From contig JAHDFX010000002.1 of NCBI GenBank assembly GCA_020627965.1, positions 1 to 64,000 on the forward strand: a stretch of 64,000 bases of DNA, given 5' to 3'. Positions 61,340-64,000 of this stretch are shown here, one piece after another (the first letter of the stretch is position 1; each line of letters starts with the position of its first letter). A program made the position numbers and the translations under genes. Below the pieces are notes generated by a model. That model did not search any database and had not been told where the DNA came from. It saw nothing but the letters and a program-made list of their open reading frames with translations. This DNA is from Saprospiraceae bacterium (GTDB taxonomy: Bacteria; Bacteroidota; Bacteroidia; Chitinophagales; Saprospiraceae).

Positions 61340-62101
61340 ATGATAGGAATTACATTATCTGGAGGAGGCGCAAGAGGGATGGCGCACATTGGCGTATTAA
61401 AGGCATTAGAAGAACATGCAATTTTTCCTGAGTATATCTCTGGTGCAAGTGCGGGTTCTATTATTGCTGCATTATATGCTTCAGGGAAGACCCCCACACA
61501 AATGCTGGAAATAGCTAAAGAACAAAGCCTTTTGAAAGCAATTCGTCCGGGCATACCAGGCACAGGTTTGACCAATTTGAATTATCTGCGTAAGATTTTG
61601 GAAAAAAATATCAGGTATAATTCTTTTGAACGATTGAAAAAAAAGCTATTCATTTGTGTCTCTAATATCAATAGTGGAGAATATGAGATCATTACCCATG
61701 GCAATCTCTTTGATGCCGTAGTCGCTTCTTCTTCTATTCCTATCGTTTTTGAGCCTGTAGATATGAATGGGAGCCGTTATGTAGATGGTGGTTTGTTAAA
61801 CAATCTTCCTGTAGAGCCTATTAAAGAAAACTGTGATCTCGTTATTGGTGTTAATGTAATGCCAAGAGGTTTTGTTCCGGTTGAAAATGTAAACAGTCTG
61901 CTGGAAATTGGTATGCGAACTTTCGATCTGGTGATCTGGTCGAATGTAAAATCAAGACTGGAACAATGTGATTTTCTCATAGAACCCAAAGGCGTTTTTG
62001 AACATGGTGTTTTTGACTTCGGAAGTGCAGAGGAGATTGCGGATTTAGGCTATGCAGAAGCTCGAAAGGTTATTCCTGAAATTTTGGATAAGATTCTTTA
62101 G
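61340..62101 (+). CDS. patatin-like phospholipase
   Basis: LSGGGARGMAHIGVLKAL; SGASAGSIIAALYASG (GxSxG); YVDGGLLNNLPVEP (DGG). Confidence 0.95.
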   Translation: MIGITLSGGGARGMAHIGVLKALEEHAIFPEYISGASAGSIIAALYASGKTPTQMLEIAKEQSLLKAIRPGIPGTGLTNLNYLRKILEKNIRYNSFERLKKKLFICVSNINSGEYEIITHGNLFDAVVASSSIPIVFEPVDMNGSRYVDGGLLNNLPVEPIKENCDLVIGVNVMPRGFVPVENVNSLLEIGMRTFDLVIWSNVKSRLEQCDFLIEPKGVFEHGVFDFGSAEEIADLGYAEARKVIPEILDKIL

Positions 62102-62205
62102 AGACCGCCCTTCGGGCTGAGAGAAGTGAGACCGTTCGCAAGCTCACTGAGAGACCGCTGCGCTGTGAGAAAGGAGAACGTATCGCAAGCGATACTGAGG
62201 GCGTG
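62101..62205 (+). repeat. GAGACCGC-type minisatellite, copy B, 3' of the patatin gene
   Basis: GAGACCGCCCTTCGGGCTGAGAGAAGTGAGACCGTTCGCAAGCTCACTGAGAGACCGCTGCGCTGTGAGA...GTATCGCAAGCGATAC; homologous to the minus strand of 58935-59011. Confidence 0.85.
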
Positions 62206-62268
62206 AAATACGATCTTGGGCGGGGGAGGATATTCAATTACAATAAAGAGTACATCAACACAAAAATA

Positions 62269-63039
62269 ATGCTCGAACTCAATTATAAAGAATTTGGTCA
62301 AGGTGAACCAATCATCATTTTACATGGCTTATTTGGTACGCTGGATAACTGGCAGACCATTGCTAAAAAGCTAGCAGAAGAATACACTGTTTTCATCATA
62401 GACCAACGGAATCATGGACGTTCCCCACATCATAAGGACTTGAACTATCCTGTCATGGCGGAAGATTTGAAAAACTTCATGGAATCAAATTGGATCTACG
62501 AGGCAAGGATCATCGGACATTCTATGGGCGGTAAGACAGCTATGCAATTCGCACTGAATTATCCCGATATGGTAGAAAAATTAGTGGTTGTTGATATTGG
62601 CCCTAATGAAAACCCTGCTGGACATCAGACTATTTTTGAAGCTTTATTTTCTTTGGATCTAGAGCGTACTGAATCACGCAAAGAAGCAGAGCAGCAATTG
62701 GGGAAATTGATAGATGATATAGCCGTTAGGCAATTTTTATTAAAAAATTTAAGTCGTGACAAAGAAACCGGACATTATAAATGGAAGATGAACCTGTCTG
62801 CTATTCATGAGAATTACGCTAATATTCTGGCTGCGGTGAAAGGTGATGATGTTTGTGATCGTGATGCATTGTTTGTCAAGGGCGGTAAATCGGATTATCT
62901 GGAAGATTCAGACCTACAAGATATTCAAGCTTTATTTCCTGCTGCTAAGATGCAGACAATTGCCGAATCGGGTCATTGGGTGCATGCAGAAGCACCTGTA
63001 CAGTTTTTAGCCCTGTTGCGGAAATTTCTACAATCATGA
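62269..63039 (+). CDS. alpha/beta hydrolase (YbfF-like esterase)
   Basis: IILHGLFGTLDNWQTIAKKLAEEYTVFIIDQRNHGRSPH; IIGHSMGGKTAMQFAL; GHWVHAEAP. Start refined to MLELNYKEF. Confidence 0.94.
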   Translation: MLELNYKEFGQGEPIIILHGLFGTLDNWQTIAKKLAEEYTVFIIDQRNHGRSPHHKDLNYPVMAEDLKNFMESNWIYEARIIGHSMGGKTAMQFALNYPDMVEKLVVVDIGPNENPAGHQTIFEALFSLDLERTESRKEAEQQLGKLIDDIAVRQFLLKNLSRDKETGHYKWKMNLSAIHENYANILAAVKGDDVCDRDALFVKGGKSDYLEDSDLQDIQALFPAAKMQTIAESGHWVHAEAPVQFLALLRKFLQS

Positions 63040-64000
63040 TTTTTTCCAACCATGCAGGTTTTGCTCAACAAATGTTTTAGGATAATCTTCTACACCCGGG
63101 AAACCTAGCTTAATGTCTCTCCCATCATGTGGAATATGTGCCGTACCGAAGATATAATCCCAAATTGCCAATGTCAATCCGAAATTGATACCATAACGAC
63201 GATCTTCCGGCAGATTATAGGCGTGATGCCAAATATGCATTTCAGGGCTGTTGAAAATAATTTTCATAAATGGTCCAACTAATAGGGCAACTAAAGCTGA
63301 TACACTCAACAATACCCCTAAACCTTCTAATATCTCTAATTGCATTTGTATCCAGATAAATAAACCGATCAAGGCACCTAAAAATGCCCCCGAAACTCTC
63401 CCACTGACCGTAATATTGGAATGATTATAATGCCCTACCAATGTTGTAAAGAAATATACCACAAAGAAATCGTCTATACCAAAACCGATCATTGCCAGTG
63501 GAATGTATTGGATAGCACCATAAACAATATTTTCCATCCAATGATAACGCAGGTGTGCCGCAAAGCCCATTTGTTCTACAGAGTGATGTACTTTATGAAA
63601 TTCCCAGAGAAAATTAAACCGATGCAGCAGACGATGTGTCCACCATTGTATAAAATCACGAATAACAAATAGAACCAGCAATTGTATCCAAACTGCCCAG
63701 CTAGCTATCTTTATTGCAACCAGATTAGTAATGCCCAATAAACCAAGAAAGTCTTTAAAGAGATTAACAAATACCTCAGAAGCTGCATTGTAAATAATCA
63801 ATGAAAACAGGAAAAAATTGAAAAACATATAGAAGAAGTCCAACCAGAAATCTTTTCTGAAGCGTGGCTGACCTGCTCTCCAGGGACGCAGTATTTCCAG
63901 TCCAAAAAAGAAGGCCGATACCCCAAGTAGCATATAGAAATAATTATTCCAACCGGGTTGTATGATCTGTTGCCAAAGATACGAGGCATAACCAGTATAG
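63034..64000 (-). CDS. sterol desaturase/fatty acid hydroxylase family protein (5' end beyond the window)
   Basis: His boxes HRLLH, HKVHH, HNNH-like HYNHSN and HIWHHAYN; frame stays open upstream of 63933 (YTGYASYLWQQIIQPGWNNYFYMLLG...). Confidence 0.9.
   Translation of the reverse strand, partial: YTGYASYLWQQIIQPGWNNYFYMLLGVSAFFFGLEILRPWRAGQPRFRKDFWLDFFYMFFNFFLFSLIIYNAASEVFVNLFKDFLGLLGITNLVAIKIASWAVWIQLLVLFVIRDFIQWWTHRLLHRFNFLWEFHKVHHSVEQMGFAAHLRYHWMENIVYGAIQYIPLAMIGFGIDDFFVVYFFTTLVGHYNHSNITVSGRVSGAFLGALIGLFIWIQMQLEILEGLGVLLSVSALVALLVGPFMKIIFNSPEMHIWHHAYNLPEDRRYGINFGLTLAIWDYIFGTAHIPHDGRDIKLGFPGVEDYPKTFVEQNLHGWKKS

Overview
A 64 kb chromosomal window from a Bacteroidota bacterium, probably Saprospiria-like. 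Support for this includes several T9SS-type C-terminal sorting domains, TAnnTTTG promoter boxes, plant-type LRR/HYR secreted proteins and LytTR/TPR sensor kinases. Most of it is ordinary: an NhaC antiporter, OmpA/PD40, TonB receptor, pckA, ABC-F, threonine synthase/homoserine kinase-like, MauG peroxidase, TPP riboswitch-thiS-thiC, NupC, udk, holA, a ferredoxin reductase, patatin, an alpha/beta hydrolase and a sterol desaturase. The most interesting observations are: (1) the edge of a type III CRISPR-Cas locus, with Cas6 and a truncated Cas10 the ORF track missed; the Cas10 has lost the HD nuclease signature but keeps the ADISGIQSFIY motif; (2) a 172-bp near-palindromic MITE-like element present twice (171/172 identical), one copy fitting exactly between the thrC-like stop codon and the next start codon; (3) a three-gene secreted cassette with a DUF6345-like protein carrying a caspase-clan His-Gly/Glu-Ser-Cys signature, a propeptide/PepSY-like protein and a Kazal inhibitor lipoprotein; (4) a LOV-domain histidine kinase with two response-regulator partners; (5) an exosortase pair in a T9SS organism; (6) a membrane pseudokinase next to an OmpA lipoprotein; (7) an internally deleted TSUP/TauE permease remnant; (8) several families of intergenic repeats and hairpins placed just after stop codons. 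No CRISPR array, rRNA or tRNA was recognised.
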